Program-made: the position numbers and the translations under genes
Source of the DNA: Serinus canaria
Lineage: Eukaryota; Chordata; Aves; Passeriformes; Fringillidae
Assembly: GCF_022539315.1 (NCBI RefSeq)
Contig: NC_066316.1
Span: 11,835,108-11,899,107 of the forward strand
DNA length: 64,000 nt
Direction of reading: 5' to 3'
In this document: piece by piece, positions 63,501 to 64,000 of the stretch
Numbering within the stretch: position 1 is the stretch's first letter
Layout: every line of letters begins with the position of its first letter
Notes under the pieces: generated by a model
Databases searched by the model: none
What the model saw: only the letters and a program-made list of their open reading frames with translations
What the model was told of the DNA's origin: nothing

Positions 63501-64000
63501 GGTTTTCTTTATAGACCTAACATGAAACTGCTCCTTCCAGGACACCCCACATTCTCCCATATGCCAGGACTCTCCTAACTTCCAGATCTGAATTGCTGCA
63601 ATACAACTTTATGAGAAATTTAAACCAGTTCACTGGTTGTTATCCATTGCACAGCACACTCTTGGAGTTTACTGGCAGGTTCACAGACACAGGACTCTCC
63701 ATCCTGCATTCTCTCAGACACATTTCTCTGCTGAATTTGATGAGGCTCATCCAATCTCCTTCAAAAGAGGTGGTTCCTAAATGGTATTTATTTGTTTTTC
63801 TGCTTACAAACACTTTGAAATTCAAATATTTTCCTAGGAAAGCAGTGGATATACACCCTACTGGGTTTTGTGCAGTAAAATTAAAAAGAGCTTATTTGAA
63901 ATTTATATTGGTGGTGGTTGTGCTAAAGAGAAGTAAATTATTAAATGAAGGTCACCATAAATCTGTCAGAGTAAACTGTAGAAACCACTGTAAAATGGCT

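Larger units (their letters stand above)
42638..64000. other. Intergenic DNA to the end of the window
   Basis: About 21 kb with no supported gene on either strand. I looked for LHCGR (7TM exon, TYPSHCC exon, repeat exons) and did not find any. There are motif-dense AT-rich stretches at 42890-43150 and 45040-45330, GC-richer stretches at 44300-44930, 46560-46990 and 48890-49390, A/G-rich tracts at 49620-49670 and 55772-55806, a degenerate tandem repeat at 55590-55692, a palindrome at 57582-57597 and a possible worn CR1 scrap at 60450-60530. The longest open frame (58900-59469, 189 aa) has no recognisable domain. Confidence 0.65.

Noticed and set aside
1..64000. CRISPR arrays, operons, phage or bacterial mobile elements
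   Set aside because: The window is eukaryotic: split exons with GT-AG introns, CR1 and LTR elements. The tandem repeats seen are microsatellites without unique spacers.

Overview
The window is vertebrate nuclear DNA, almost certainly from a bird and probably a songbird. Three things point there: CR1 LINE 3' ends of the avian type, including one whose last 40 bases read like passerine CR1; a solo LTR that resembles passerine families; and a very compact version of a gene that spans about 190 kb in humans. The species cannot be named from the sequence.

The one protein-coding gene I can support is the 3' part of FSHR, the follicle-stimulating hormone receptor, on the + strand. Six coding exons are visible: 1083-1154, 3345-3422, 6834-6902, 7012-7086, 11865-12050 and 17891-19118. 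They correspond to human exons 5-10, and each internal boundary has AG/GT. Spliced, they give 568 residues that start inside the leucine-rich-repeat ectodomain and run through the hinge, seven transmembrane helices and cytoplasmic tail to a TGA at 19116-19118. About 125 N-terminal residues (exons 1-4) lie upstream of the window. All five repeat exons have phase 2 at both ends. Intron 7 is only 109 bp, and intron 9 carries a (GGTTT)23 microsatellite.

From about 19.4 kb to 64 kb I find no convincing gene on either strand. In mammals LHCGR lies downstream of FSHR in the same orientation. I looked for its single large 7TM exon and for its repeat exons: the 7TM exon is absent and no repeat exon was recognised, so LHCGR probably starts beyond the window. 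This intergenic part contains (ATGG)47 at 26.8 kb, a CR1 fragment at 34.4 kb, a solo LTR with a 6-bp target duplication at 42.0-42.6 kb, a G-quadruplex-type motif at 39.3 kb, purine tracts, and several AT-rich TAAT-motif clusters that could be conserved regulatory DNA.

I found no new multi-gene system. The observations most worth following are an intronic TATA box and ATG whose frame runs open into exon 10, a GC-rich patch in exon 10 with residues resembling LHCGR, and a reshuffled N-glycosylation pattern in the receptor ectodomain.
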